From Diphasiastrum complanatum (taxonomy: Eukaryota; Streptophyta; Lycopodiopsida; Lycopodiales; Lycopodiaceae), in assembly GCA_029204225.1 (NCBI GenBank), contig CM055107.1, positions 15,556,900-15,620,899 on the forward strand: DNA of 64,000 bases, in the 5' to 3' direction. Shown here piece after piece: positions 45,547 to 57,949 of this stretch (positions within the stretch are counted from its first letter, which is position 1; each line of letters begins with the position of its first letter). The translations under genes and the position numbers were made by a program. The notes beneath the pieces were generated by a model that worked only from the letters and a program-made list of their open reading frames with translations, did no database searches and was not told the DNA's origin.

Positions 45547-48089
45547 TGGTATCAGAGCTTTGTTTCAAGATTTGAGAGAACAAGGAGGTACTCGACGAAT
45601 GGGATCAATCATCATAGGCAGGTTGATTTGACCATCTTTGAGAAAGAGAGGAGGTGGTGTCCCTAGCTAGCTCTTAATTCCGATTTTCATCTACAAGGGT
45701 GTCAGCATTGTGGAAGGAGATTCGGCGATACAAGGACTAGAGCTGTGTTGCAAGAGGAGATTACGAAATCTGCCTCAGATTTCAGAAGTCGTTTTGCCAT
45801 AGATTGTCCAAGTTTTTCTAGGCATGCTGTGTTGTCTGCAGGTTCAGGGTACGACCTCAAATTGTTGGAGATTACAATTGGAGATTGATTGATTAAGTGC
45901 ACTGTTGAATTAGATCATTCACAGTTGGGATTCATTGCTATTGAGGATTGTTGCTCAAGGAAGATCGAAGGCAATACAACATGCTGAATTGGAATTGTTG
46001 TTGATTGGAAGAAGATTGTTTGCATGCAAGGTTTTCTACATAAGGTAGATTGCTACTAGTTGTTGCGTTGTTTGAAACACTGTTAGCAACCCTGCTGGAT
46101 CAGGTCAATGCACCTATAGAAGTTAATTGAGTTACTGCTCACTAGTTGTTGCTGAAATGTTGTAGATTGATGCAAGGATAGCAAGGTACACTGCTGCCTA
46201 CATAAAGCAAATTGCAAATCTGCAGGAGGAATCTGCTTTGGATGGCATAGACCACTAGTTTTGAAGAAGACAGAAGGCGGCTAGAAAGCATGTCAGAACT
46301 GCATAGGGAGATGATCTTGCGTGATAGATTAGAGAAACACGAGAACGTCCTAGAAAAGATATGCCCTGCAGGCTCCAGTAGACTTTGAATTAGGGGTCAC
46401 AATGAAGGTCCACCTTCCTCCAGGATGTGCTCTTCTGTGTGAGAATCTGTGATGACTGTGAATTAAACGCTTTGGAGGCAAGGAGGCAGCGTGCTCAAGA
46501 CACAAATTTAAGAAGGCATAAGGAGAGCAAAGGCAATAGAGAGTGAGAGCCTTCATCATTAGAAGAGGAATCTGAATCAGAAAGCAACAGCAGTAGCCGG
46601 GAAGATAAAGAAGAGGAGCGTCGTGGGGCCCTCATGCATGTTGATTTTGTGCATGTTGCAGGAATATACAAAAGTGAATTTCTTGGAGGTTTTCCAAGGT
46701 ACAGTTTAAGTTGATATGACTTTGGAGTAAGCTTGAATATTGGGAGAGTTGCATGTCTCCACCAAGGAAAATTGGCTGTATGTTTTGGTGCTAAGCCTGA
46801 TATTGGAAGGTCAACTTCAGAAGGTCAAGATTGTTAAGTTTAGGTTGGAATCAAGCTCTAAGAGGGAGTTGTATGGGAAATATAGACTATGGGTCTATAT
46901 CTATGTAAATCGGTATTCAAATCAAGAGGATGTCTCATTGTTTCACAGTTTCTTATCATGGTGGCAAACGATAAGTTTGTTGTTACAAGTGACAAGTATA
47001 ACAAGCTATGTGGGAATTTCAGTTCAGGAAGAAAGGTTCATTTCTAAGAGGGAGTTGGTTTATCAACAGGTACTTTATGCATTGACACAACAAACAAGTC
47101 ATCATTCTACCTTGTATTGGTTTGAAAAGACAAAGATACCAAGGAGCAATCTAAAAGCTTTGTATTGAGTACAAAGATTCAAGGTTTCTAGTTATTCTGA
47201 ATTGTTTGGTTTCTATCCAAGTCTATTAGCCAGTTTATGTGGTAGAAACTTGCATGTGTGATTGTTTATTGTGGTTGTCCTTGTCAAGTAATTTCTTGGA
47301 TACCATCCAAGTCATAATTGCTTGTTCAAGTGGTGATATCAAGTGAAGATCTAGTTTGTGTTGGAGAAAAGTTGTTTCTTCAAGTTTTTGAATCTATCCA
47401 AGTTCATGTTCTAACTTCTATCATATGGTAGATTCAGTTTCCAATCAGAGTTCAGGTTGCTGTTTAGCCTCATAAAAACAAGATGATTCATTTATTGAAT
47501 CAACAGGTTGTTGTTTAGTGTCATGAAAAACAACAAGGTTCATTTTTATGAATTGACACGTTATTGATCAGCCTTAGAGAATCAATATGAAGTCTTCTTA
47601 ATTGAAGCAGGTTAGACATACAGTAGTTGAGAAGCTTGCATATGTATTTGACATAGTGTCAAAACACACCCTTGATGAATTTGTCATAAGTAGTGATAAA
47701 ATAGATGTCATGAGGAGATGCTTTCTAGGTTGGAAAGTTGTCTAGGGCAAGTGACTCTATGTGTGAGAAAAAGGCAGGAGATTCCATGGAACAAATAGCA
47801 TCAAGTACTTTGTGTGAGAAAGTATTTGAGGAGTGTCAATTACTTTGTGTGAGGAAGTATTGCATACGTTTTATCTTTCTATCGGGATGCTCTATTACTT
47901 GCATATTTGGTTTGGTTCATAGTTGACATTCTATTTGTATCATTGTTGGAGAGTGGATGTTATATTAATCCTCACAGGAATGCAAACGTGAAGTGTTATC
48001 AATGATTTTAAAGATGAACATCCAGGGGGAATACATACTTGTGTTGTCAATAGGTTTTGTTATTAACAATGTAAACATTAAGGGGAGAG

Positions 48090-48213
48090 TGTTCATGTTC
48101 ACATTATGCCTCATTATTGTTGTTTGTGTTCTCTCTGATGTGTATGACTATTGTTTAACAACAATAGGAATCTTGTCTTGGGTAACTTGTTTGAACGAGT
48201 TAGTTTTGTAACA
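48090..48213 (+). repeat. 3' LTR of the intron element
   Basis: Starts TGTTCATG after GGGGAGAG and ends GTAACA. Its end is 52 bases before fibrillin exon 3. Confidence 0.7.
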
Positions 48214-48265
48214 TGCATTGTATATTTGTTTCATTCTTGGTCTTACCAAATGACTTCTTGTATAG

Positions 48266-48331
48266 GTTTCAAAGTGCTGTTCTTTGTACTCCGAAGTGGA
48301 AGCTTCCTCTTCCTCCTTTTGGTCAGGGATG
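48266..48331 (+). CDS. FBN6: Fibrillin exon 3
   Basis: Acceptor TTCTTGTATAG, donor ATG|GTAAGT. It completes the split Arg codon from exon 2 and then reads FQSAVLCTPKWKLPLPPFGQG, with a final Trp split across the next intron. K-(W)-x-LPLPPFGQGW is the hallmark block of fibrillin 6-type proteins. Both phase and sequence fit, so I am confident. The exon is 66 nt. The missing C-terminal part (about 35-40 residues) should follow. Confidence 0.85.
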
Positions 48332-49019
48332 GTAAGTCCTTGGTTGTTTGTATGTTGATGCTTTTTAGATATGGCACAAGTTTTTACTTGCTAATTGGTA
48401 TCTAAGAAAGAAACTTTGTCTTGAATGGATCATGTGGTGAGTAGATATCCAATATGGGGTATAATAAGAATTGGCCAAAAAAAGCTTACCATCTTACCTT
48501 CCCCACCTCCTTTACATGCACGATTGCCCCCAAATGTCTTTAAGGGAGGGTGAGGGGAAAGTACCCTTCACCATCCCTTAGTACTTTGTAAGATGGAGAG
48601 GGTGAGGGAAAGTACCTTTCACCCTCCCTTAGTGGTTTGTAAGAAGGAGAGGGAGGTACCTGTCCCCCACTCCAATAGCTCAAGGTTGCACAAAGACTGG
48701 TGACTAAGGAGTCAGTGGCATCCAAATTGGGATGGATTGCTTGTTGGATTTTCTCCTATTTCAAGGATTAGTAGTCAAACGAAACAAGTAGCACCTTTTT
48801 CTATCAGCCAGTTAAGATCAATACGGAGATTTCCATAGTTAGCGGCAAATGAAGTTGGTTTGATCAACGACTGTTGTGTTGCTATGATATCACACTCCTT
48901 CAAGAGATTAATATTGAAATTTTGTTTAGCTACTTGCAAATTAATTTGAAGACTACTAGTTGGATGATCAAGAAAGACTACTAGCTAGTTCTCTTCTACT
49001 CTATTTCCCGAATCACCAC
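48332..49019 (+). other. Start of fibrillin intron 3 (no further exon found)
   Basis: Begins GTAAGT. I found no sequence for the terminal exon anywhere to 64000. 48549-48660 carries a two-copy tandem repeat of about 52 bp (GTGAGGG-AAAGTACC ... TCCCTTAGT). If the gene is whole, the intron exceeds 15 kb; otherwise it is truncated here. Confidence 0.5.
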
Positions 49020-50775
49020 CAATAAAGTCATATAATTGGCTCCTGCTGAATCGAATAGGAAATAAATGACCCCCTTTTTTTTATTGCATAAATTTTGTAG
49101 CGAAAATTAACAATTGGTTTAGTGTTGAAGGTACACAAGTATTGTCTTTCAAATTTAAATGAGAATATCCAACGATCAATCATGATGTTGGTAGTTGTAT
49201 AGAGTTGTTGGTTGCAAGTAAAGTCCATGGAAATATGCTCCCATCTCCCCTCAGTACGTGTAATTGCAGGCACTTTAATCCTTTCAGCCTTGTTAACTTG
49301 ACACTTACAACAATGCGTCACGTATGGTCTACTTCTTTCTTAAGTCTAGACCACCAAAAGTTACGTTGTATCAACTCATAGGTCCTATCCACACCAGGAT
49401 GACCGACAATAGGGCTATCGTGACAGAGATGTAAGATCCTCTTTTGCAACACCTCACAAGCTGGATTAAGAGCCTTACCATTTCTCATCACTATTCCATC
49501 TTCTTTGAAATACTTAAGTGTGAACCAAGGTAGAAGAGCTCTCCTCTTGAGACTCTGCATGGCCATCATGACTAACCTCTTGTTCCACTTTCTTGCAATG
49601 AGGATCTACCTATCAAGATCTACTTGCTGAGACTTTCTTATCTCATTTTCGATGACTGTAAATGACATTTGATACACCACACGAGATAGTGCATTTGCCA
49701 CACGATCCTCGGCACCTTTCTAGTATTGAATATCCATTAGGACTTCTGCATGAGCTCAGATTATCTAGCTTGCCAGCCTCGAAGGTTTGGCCTCTTAAAA
49801 ATGTATCTCAAGGTATCATGATCAGTGAATACCTCAAAATCTCAATCCATACAAATAATGCCTCCATGCCTTTAATGCATGAACTATGGCATATAACTCC
49901 TTTTCATGAGTTGGATAATTTTTTTTGTGCAGGACAACAATGTCACTTGCATTCGTATCTATAACATAGGGCTTTTGAGGGTCTACAATCTTTAGAGTGA
50001 CGCACTTAGCGATAGCTCGCTTTAATTGATCAAAATTGCTTGTTGCACTTCGCTCCACTCACCAAATCTATTTTTTGAGTCAAATCAATCAAAGGTGCTG
50101 CAATATAGGAGTATTCCTTATCATATTTTCTATAAAATATTGCCAATCCAAGAAAAGAATGGAGTGCTATCATATCAACTGGCGCACGCAACGATCACAA
50201 CAACCTTCTTAGGATCTAGTCTTACTCCATTAGCAGACACTAGATGACCAAGATACTCTATTTCCTTTTTAAACGATTCACTTTTTTTAACTATTTGTGA
50301 ATAAAGTGTTCTCCCTCAATATAGACAACATAGTTCTAAGGTGAGTCATATGCTTGATCACCTGCACTGTACGTCAAAATGTCATTATATGACAAACTTA
50401 CCCATATACGATCTAAGCACATCATTCATCATCATCTTGAATATAGCTGGGGCATTAGTCAACCCAAACGACATCTGAAGATACTCATAGTGACCGAACC
50501 GAGTTTCGAAGGTAGTCTTGTGTCCACGAGCTCTAACTTGATGGCATCCACTCTTTAGGTTTATTTTACTGAACACAGTGGCACCTGACAAGGCATCAAG
50601 CAAATCATCTATACGTGCAATAGGTGTTACGAGCACATAACCAATGCCCAACCCTAGAGAACACAGGAGGTCATTTACCACAGTCAGGTTCGTGTCCAGC
50701 GTACACGACCAACAGGGCAAGACAATGTGAGTAGTGTGCCTCGGCACGGACCATAGCCATGGTGGGCCTAACACA
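49020..50775 (-). pseudogene. Ty3/gypsy pol remnant, minus strand
   Basis: Read right to left. Reverse transcriptase (50670-50385): RIDDLLDALSGATVFSKINL, SGCHQVR, then FGLTNAPAIFKMMMN, ending before the catalytic YxDD block. RNase H region (50058-49834): DPQKPYVIDTNAS then KELYAIVHALKAWRHYLYG. Integrase finger (49569-49318): a HDSPIVGHPGVDRT ... WW segment, then CCKCQVNKAER and WEHISMDF (49321-49240). Frames shift between blocks and the integrase core is missing. Sequence resembles the plus-strand element next to it, so they are related families. Confidence 0.75.
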
Positions 50776-50787
50776 GCCTAGGGACCC

Positions 50788-51811
50788 TGTCAGCAGGATA
50801 GGGCCCCACGTTGGGTCCCGATGTGCAGTCGGCCACGATAGAGCCACATGGCCGACACTTGGCAGTATGCATGCTACCAGGCCTCACACTGGCTAGGAGG
50901 GGCTTGCTCCATATCAAGGAGTAGGCAAGGCTGGGAGGATCAGTTAGTGTTTGCCCTACTGTTGTGTTAGGATCTATTACACTGGTATCACCATCTTTGG
51001 GAGCTTAGTAGCAGCAGTAGAGAAAGTCAGAAAAGTGTATAGATACTTTCAGATTTTCAGAAAAGAGAAGAGGAGAGAAGTCGCTGTAGGAACAGCCTTC
51101 TACTCATCCAATTTTGGGGGAGTTTCCACAAATTCTGAGGCAAATTTCCTTGCATAGGTTCAGTGCTGGAAATCTACCCCTGATTCTTATGTATAAATTG
51201 TGGATGCCTGAGCGGATTTTAGATAGAAGACTGCCAGCAGACCCATCGCTGTAGAAATCAGTTCCAACTGTGATTTCCGTAGCAAAATTCTTGGTGTTGG
51301 GAGCGAATTTCAGATAGTAGGGTCTAGGAAGACCATCGCGGGCTGTATCCTCCAATTTGGAGCTCATACATCTGAAATGTGGCATCAGAGGAAGCCTTTG
51401 GACCAGCGAGCAGGGACCTCCAGAAATCAGCAAGTAGAGGCCCTCGAAAATTTCAGAATTTGAGACAAATCTTCTGATCTGACAGCAAGGGTGAAGGGCT
51501 AGTAAATTGGAAATTGGTTGTATTTTTCCAGTTGGTAACTTTGGTTTTTGGAGGCAGCAGAGGTATACTCTATCAGCAAGGATTCTCCATCAATCAATCA
51601 ACACAATTCCCAGATTACCTTCATCTGATTGCATGTAGTTTAAGAAGACGGATTGGACACTGGCGAAAGAACTGAGGGAGTTTCTTGCTTTTCTCTCTGG
51701 AAGTACAGTCCTAAGAAAGAGCTAAGTATTCTGCTTTCGTTTTTCCAGTTTAGTCAATCTTTTTTCTTATTTTCAGTCAGAAGTTGAGGTACATTTTTTT
51801 CAGTTCCGAAA
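50788..51811 (+). mobile_element. Probable 5' LTR end, primer site and leader of the plus-strand gypsy element
   Basis: TGTCAGCAGG (50788) to TTACA (about 50978) may be a short LTR; CTGGTATCACC follows at 50979 as a primer-site candidate. A second candidate, TGGCATCAGAGG, lies at 51380. The remaining sequence to 51811 is a non-coding leader rich in repeated TTTCAGA words. The segment 50838-50880 resembles part of the LTRs at 57.3 and 60.8 kb (CGACACTTGGCAGTA). Confidence 0.35.
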
Positions 51812-52915
51812 ATGACCACTCCTCAGGGACCTGATCAACCCCGGGAGAGAGGCATCGACGAACTTGAAACAGAAGCCTTGGCTTTCAGTAAGGGGAAAGA
51901 ACCCATGGAAATGGAAGAACAGGAACAATTCGCCGAAGAACTCGACGAATTGGTTAGCAAGGAGCAGTTTCTCCATTTGGTAACAGAGGTGGATGAACTG
52001 AAACTGGCTTTAGCCAATTTCAAGTCCAGTGTGGACGACTCTTTTGCTGAACTCAAAGGCTTGATTTTGAGTTCCGCGAAAAGAAGTCTTCCCTCCACTT
52101 CTCAGTTGTCCCCTTCCCCACTTCCATCAGTTTCGGGTGAGCCTATGCGGTCTCACCCCAGTGTCTTTAAAGACTTAAAGCCTCCTACGTTTATTGGGGA
52201 AGAGAAGGATAGAAACGCAGATATTCTACAAACCTTCCTCAGCAAATGGAAGAACATTCATGCTCTTAAACAGACCCCTGACCATTTGCAGGCTATTGAG
52301 GCCAGTCTTTCCCTAGGGCCCATGGCCTACAAGTGGTGGTTAAACCTCCAGGAGACTGGGCAGACCCCCCGGTCATGGAAAGCTTTTGAAGAGGCCTTCC
52401 TAAGAGAGTTTCTACCAGAAAACGAACTTGATAGAGCCCGGGACAAATCTTTAATCCAATATATCTCGCAGTATCGAGAAGCAATTTTGAAAATAAAAAA
52501 TATGGATGATCAGAAAATCAGAGGATTTGTCCAGGGCCTTAAAGATGAATATAAAGTAGAGGTATAGAGAAACTCGCCCACTACCCTAGAGCAAGCTCTC
52601 AGATATGCTCAAATCTATGATGATTCAGCGGGTAGGAAGAGGGCGAGACAACAGCCCCTTTCTGAGCAGCCTCCTCAAAAAGACTTTCAATTTAAAAAGA
52701 AATTTTCAACAAAAGAAAGAAGATAAAGTTAAAAGTGAAGCTCCTCAGAAACGCCCATCGCTCATACAACCCTTAAAACCAGAAGATTTTGAGAAAGCCA
52801 AACAAGATCGTTTGTGCTTTGTGTGCATGGGCAAGGGACACACAGTCAGAGAGTGTCCCAAGGGGCCTTTCACTAAGAAAGATAAAAAGGATAAAAAACA
52901 AGCTCATCTTGTTCA
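51812..52915 (+). pseudogene. Ty3/gypsy gag with zinc knuckle, frameshifted
   Basis: ATG at 51812. Glu/Gln-rich N-terminus with a coiled coil (about residues 45-90). Then the Gag core: LKPPTFIGEEKDRNADI, MAYKWWLNLQ, FEEAFLREFLPENELDRARDK and IRGFVQGL. An in-frame TAG is at 52565-52567 and a frame change lies near 52690 in an A-rich run. The Gag continues as CFVCMGKGHTVREC, a CCHC knuckle (about 52818-52860). The element is otherwise well preserved, so inactivation is fairly recent. Confidence 0.85.
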
Positions 52916-53600
52916 GACCGTAAGTTTCCCCAGTGACTCGGCAGCTTCCGAGATCAAAGTGTATCATGAAGACTATGAACACTGTTGCCAGCTGACCTCT
53001 GCAATGCTAGCGAGACCCTTCAGCTTTGGGCCGCATGACCTAGTACGTATTTATGGAAAAGTTGGTGACCAGTCAGTCAGAGTTATGGTTGATGATGGGG
53101 CGACCCATAATTTCATCAACTACACCCTAGTTAAAAAACTCAGACTTCTAGACGTACCTAGTCAGCATAGGTACATAGTTTCGTTAGCTAACGGTGAAGA
53201 TAAGAAAATCTGGGAAACTATGGTAAGAAATTTAAATCTTGGTATTCAGGGGTACCAAGATGAAATAAACTTTCAGATAATGCACCTAGATCGCACAGAC
53301 ATTGTTCTTGGGAGAGACTGGCTCTACAGGATAGGACCTTCCCTCCACAGAAATTATCAGGAGAACACCCTCAGCTTTCAGCATAAAGGTCGAGAGATCC
53401 AGTTGCATGGGGAGCATGGTGTTCCCAACAGCCCTATGGTTTGCAGTTTAGAGCTCTGTCAGCTAATCGAAGACGACGACCATCAGGTATTCTTATGTGA
53501 TTTTCAGTTTATTCCTGAAGTTTCTATTTCCAGTTCTTTACAGCAGGAAATCAGTAAATTAGAAACTTTATTGTCTAAATTTAAGATGTTTTTCCTGAAG
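52916..53600 (+). pseudogene. Ty3/gypsy aspartic protease
   Basis: Same frame as the zinc knuckle. The protease reads VRVMVDDGATHNFIN (active-site D-x-G-A, with Asp-Asp where Asp-Ser/Thr is usual) and later DIVLGRDWL (the second conserved loop). It ends in a linker. A one-base change in a T run near 53590 separates it from the RT. Confidence 0.8.
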
Positions 53601-54870
53601 ATTTGCCACATGGTTTACCACCTAACAGAGAGGTAGATCATGTAATAAACCTAGTACCTGGTACAACACCTGTTTCTAAACCTCCGTATCGGGTCAGCCG
53701 AACAGAGGATGAAGAAATAACTAGGCAGTTAACAGATTATCTTGGGAAAGGCCAAAGTCAGACTAGTAGTTCACCATGGGCCTCACCAGTCCTTTTGGTG
53801 AAAAAGAAAGAGGGGTCTATGCATCTTTGCGTAGATTACAGAGCCCTCAATAAAGTCACAATTAAGAATAAGTATCCTATGCCTCGGGCTGACGAGTTGT
53901 TTGATCAACTCGACGGGGTCTAAGTTTTTCAGTAAAATAGACCTAAGCTTGGGATATCATCAAGTCCGTATAAAGTCGAAAGATGTCCCGAAAACAGCTT
54001 TTAGGACTCGTCATGGTCATTATGAGTTTAAGGTGATGCCTTTTGGGCTCACAAATGCTCCGACTACCTTAATGACCTTGATGAACAGTGTCCTCAGACC
54101 ATACTTGGGTAAGTTTGTAGTCGTATTTTTAGATGACATCCTCGTCTACAGTAAAACGAGGAAGGAGCATCTTAAACACCTCAGATAGGTGTTTCGATTG
54201 CTTAGAAAGCATAAGCTTTATGCTAAAGAATCCAAGTGTGAATTTTTCGTTGAAGAGGTAGCTTATTTGAGTCACATTATCTTGGCAGATGGGATTAAGA
54301 TGGACTCCAGTAAGGTTAAAGCCATACTCAGTTGGCTGAGACCTCAGAATATTTTAGAGCTTCAGATCTTTCTAGGTTTGGCGGGATATTACAGACGATT
54401 TGTCAAGGAATATGCTCAGATAGCAGTTCCCATGGCAAATCTTCTTAAGGGGAAGTGAAAGGAGTAGCTATAGCACCAGTTTTAAAAGTCGTCGACCCCA
54501 ATCAGCCATTTGTGGTCGAAACAGATGCTAGCGACTTTGCAGTTGGTGCTGTACTAACCTACTCAGGGTGGATGACCAGTTGCGTTCGAGAGTAAAAAAC
54601 TCGAGCCAGCTCAGACTAGGTACAGTGCCCATGAAAAGGAACTCTTCTCCATAGTTCATGCCCTTAAGACTTGGAGGCATTATTTGTATAGTGCCAACTT
54701 TGAGGTCCTGACAGACCATGAAAGTCTCAGATACCTTTGCAATCAACCTGAGCTTAGAGGTCGGAAAGCTCGTTGGGTAGAGTTGATGCAAGAGTTTGAT
54801 ATGTCTATCAGATATAGACGGGGGAAATTCAATACAGTAGCAGATGCCCTTAGCAGAATGCCTATAATAA
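53600..54870 (+). pseudogene. Ty3/gypsy reverse transcriptase and RNase H
   Basis: RT starts [13 protein letters not shown], continues [21 protein letters not shown], a [10 protein letters not shown] block and [11 protein letters not shown], and includes the catalytic [11 protein letters not shown] (F-x-DD). A frame change lies near 53920, a TAG after LKHLR at about 54186-54188 and breaks near 54460-54600. RNase H follows: ETDAS, KELFSIVHALKTWRHYLY, LTDHESLRYL and the ADALSR end. Order and spacing are those of a chromovirus-type gypsy element. Confidence 0.85.
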
Positions 54871-56290
54871 ATGAGCTGAGTTTTACTCAAATTCGTAATG
54901 AGTTACTTGAGTCCTTGAGAGGGAAGTGCCATCATGATGCATTCTTCTCTACTATCTGGAACTCAGTCCAGAGCAGACAGTTACAGACTCCAGAACCAGT
55001 TCTCGGGGCTGGTACTAGTTCATCCAAGAATACGACAACTTCCGTTGAGGATGATGATGAGTCCGAGTATATGTCAGATGACATTGAGGATTTTGAGCTT
55101 GTATTACCCAAGCAAACCCCAGTGGTTGAGGGTCAGTTGACTCAAGGATTCAAATGGAAATAGTATTCCATTCAGGATGAGTACTTGCTCTATAGAGATA
55201 GAGTATGTGTCCCCAATTCAGAGGATTATAGGCAGTAGGTCCTGTATGAGTGTCATGACAATCCTAGTGCGGGGCACCCAGGCATTCAGAAGACCTATGA
55301 GCTTCTTCGTAGGCAATTTTTCTGGCCCAGTATGAAAAAGGACGTCCAGCAATATGTAACCAATTGCCAAAAATGTCAAGTAAATAAAGTAGAGCGTTTA
55401 AAGGCAGGAGGGTTGTTACAGCCCTTAGATATACCAGCTGGTAAATGGGAGAGTATCTCCATGGATTTTATAGTAGGCCTGCCTAAAACCCAAAAGGGTA
55501 ATGACGCTATATGGGTCACAGTTGACCGTCTGACCAAAATGGCTCACTTTATTCCGACCGTCAGCGACCGGGACAATAAGTTTAATGGAAATTTTTGGAG
55601 AGCAGTATTCGATCATCTCCATACGAAACTTAATAATATGAGTACTACTGACCATCCACAGACGGACGGTCAAACAAAGAGGGTAAATCAGGTGCTGGAG
55701 GATATGCTTCGCACATACGTCAACAAAAAGCAGACTAATTGGGAAGAATATCTCTCGATAGTACAGTTTTCTTATAACAATACCAAACATTCGGCTACGG
55801 GATACAGCCCATTTATGTTGATGTACGGTTTTTAGCCACGCTCACCCACAGCTATAGGGTTTAAACAAGAAAAAGTTGAAGCAGCCAGAAACTTTTTAGA
55901 AGACCTAAACCAGATGATAGAACATGCTAAGCGTAGCATTGGGCAGTCCTAGGATCGAGCCAGGCATTATGCAGATCCACACAGACAGGATGTGCAATTC
56001 TACGCTGGTGAGAAAGTCTACTTGAGAGTCCCAGTTGACTTTAAAACCCTCAAATCAGGAGTGTGTGCTAAGTTCTCCTAGGTATTGTGGTCCCTTTACC
56101 ATTAGTAGGAGACTAGGCGAGGTCACCTACGAACTAGAACTCCCACACAGTAGTAAGGTTTTTCCAGTCTTTCATGTAAGTTAGTTACGAAGGGCCTTAG
56201 CCAGATCAAAAAATCTGGTAGGGGACATACGAAAACTCCCTCTTAATCTCCGGATTGAAATTGGCAACGGTACTTGTTTGCACACACTGC
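54871..56290 (+). pseudogene. Ty3/gypsy integrase and C-terminal region
   Basis: After an acidic linker, the finger (about 55250-55385) reads H-x-x-x-x-GHPG ... CQKCQVNK. The core starts WESISMDFIVGLP and VDRLTKMAHFIPT, then jumps to VSDRD, about 50 residues missing. It resumes with a STTDHPQTDGQTKRVNQ Glu block and WEEYLSIVQFSYNN. Beyond the TAG at 55834 the path continues with KVYLRVP and FHVS-like segments (56000-56180), as before the chromodomain. No 3' LTR follows; the element ends near 56290 against a minus-strand gag. Confidence 0.8.
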
Positions 56291-56389
56291 ATGCTACTTT
56301 GACTAGTATTAGTAGACAGATCAAGTAGAAAGCAAGCATACATTTACTCTAATGGATCCTATGCAATTACATAGCTGAAACAAGCAGTC

Positions 56390-57250
56390 CATGTGGCACA
56401 TCCCGCTCACCACGAAGGGAATGTGTCGCAACATCAAACTAGAAGTCATACATGTGAGTATCCTAGGCTATGTGTGGCTTTTGCATCGCGTGCCAACAAA
56501 TGCCTAGCACCACATCAATCCATAATCTTTCACGCTCAAGTTATCCTGCTTCAAATAAGTCCATTGCTGCATGGCTCTATTATTTTCATCCATAGGCACC
56601 CAATTTTGTGTAAACATTTGCCGAAATGCCTCCCGTGTGGTTGGAACTAGATCATCCTTTTTCCACCACCTTTGTTCTGACCCTTGAAATCGATATGTGG
56701 CTTCAACAATCATCTCAGTTTTATCATCTATGCCACACATCTTGAATGCTTTCTCCCACTTTTATGGCCAATTCTCAACGACATCTGTGGTCCTCATACG
56801 CATTGCTGCATTGAACTTTGGAGGTTTTAATTCCTTGATAGTAGGTAGCTTCCTCTTCCTAAACCCCAACTCAGCTTCATGGCCCGTTGACAATGTTCTC
56901 TCTGCTTCCATAGCTGTACGACTGACTCTTTCAGGACCACTAGCCCCTTCACGTTTGAGTTGCTCCAAAATCTGCTCAAGAGTGGCTTTGATAGCATCCA
57001 CCTTGGACCATGCAATCAAAGCAAGAACAAGCACTTAGCTCCTCAAATCACTACATGGATAGATTACCCTGAATGCCTAGAAGAACTAGATAGAATAGAG
57101 CTCCTACAGCCAAGTTCTAACTACTCACAGACTCTTCTCCAAAAATCAGCAAACTAGGGTTCCAAATTGACAATTATCAAAAAGCAAGGGATATGGTCAG
57201 ACTCCAAATCTGAAACTTCACTTAAAACCTAGCTTATCTCATGTGCAACA
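56390..57250 (-). pseudogene. Ty3/gypsy gag of the outer (host) element
   Basis: Reading leftwards: a helix DAIKATLEQILEQL (57034-56960), LKPPKFNAAMR, a break near 56762, then MCGIDDKTEMIVEATYRFQG ... RWW, TTREAFRQMFTQNWVP and LKQDNLSVKDY (56740-56504), a Gag core. The element is interrupted on its 5' side by the LTR element at 57291-61433. Its leader, primer site and LTR are probably at 61434-62383. Confidence 0.65.
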
Positions 57251-57290
57251 ATCAACAATGTCGATCCCTGTCGATTTCCCTGCATGTACA

Positions 57291-57888
57291 AACATCAGAG
57301 CACACGAAACATGGTGGAGCTGGCTGCCTTGTCTCCTTCCAACCTTTGCTGCATAGATTATGATCAGGAATGCCTCTCTCTAGGCTCACTTATGCACAAT
57401 CCTCAAGCACCCCTTAACCTTGACCTTTCCTAACGTCGACACATGGCCAATTCCATGCATAGTCGACACTTGCCACTTGGCAGTACCTAGACACATAGGC
57501 AAGTGAGTAGGCTGATATGTGTCACTCATACATTGCCAAGTGTCCTAGTGAGCATGTGACGTGTGTCATGTTTGACCGTTCAACCCTGACATGTCTCACT
57601 CATTCACCGGACCAAGTGTTCCAGTGAGCATATGACACGTGTCTCGTTGACTAGTCAACTCCTACTTTAATTGGTCAATCCAGCCACTACTAATAAATGA
57701 CCCAGTACCCCATGCCAAAGCTAAGCACGGCTCTCTGAGGTCCAATGCCAACTAAGTACAGTTTATTTACAATTTACAAAAGTCACCACAGGCCGATGAC
57801 TCAGCCATTTTAGTAATTACAATAATAACAAAATGTACATGTCTCTGAAAACTGCAAATAACCGGGACAAGGAGTAAAGGCTCTAACA
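57291..57888 (-). repeat. 3' LTR of nested gypsy element
   Basis: In the transcribed direction it starts TGTTAGAGCC (57888) and ends near CTGATGTT (57291). It holds repeated modules with CCAAGTGT(C/T)C(C/T)AGTGAGCAT and GACACGTGTC. Confidence 0.8.
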
Positions 57889-57900
57889 TCCCTTTCCACT
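57889..57900 (-). other. Polypurine tract of nested gypsy element
   Basis: Minus strand AGTGGAAAGGGA directly before TGTTAGAGCC. Confidence 0.85.
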
Positions 57901-57949
57901 TAGAAAAAGACATCGTCCGCGATGACCAAACTAGGGTACTGTGCACGCA

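Larger units (their letters stand above)
45420..48213 (+). mobile_element. LTR element with short LTRs inside fibrillin intron 2
   Basis: Short direct repeats at 45420-45546 and 48090-48213 share TTCTCTCT(C/G)..GTGTATGACTATTGT and AACAACAATAGGAATCTTGT. TGGTATCAGAGC (45547-45558) follows the left copy at once and ATTAAGGGGAGAG (48077-48089) precedes the right copy. These are primer site and polypurine tract, so plus orientation. LTRs of about 125 bp are TRIM-like, but the internal part is 2.5 kb. LTRs have diverged at many positions, so it is old. Internal coding is limited to coiled-coil scraps (46265-46400) and an acidic Ser/Glu stretch (46540-46620). No RT or integrase seen, so it is non-autonomous. 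Confidence 0.75.
43164..48265 (+). other. Fibrillin intron 2, expanded by insertions
   Basis: 5.1 kb from GTACTA to TTGTATAG. It holds a palindrome-rich element (43258-43967), a second one (44660-45285) and an LTR element (45420-48213). What remains outside these is about 1.5 kb. Confidence 0.75.

Noticed and set aside
48151-48405. 84-codon frame at 48.15-48.4 kb
   Set aside because: The real coding signal there is fibrillin exon 3 in another frame with matching splice sites.
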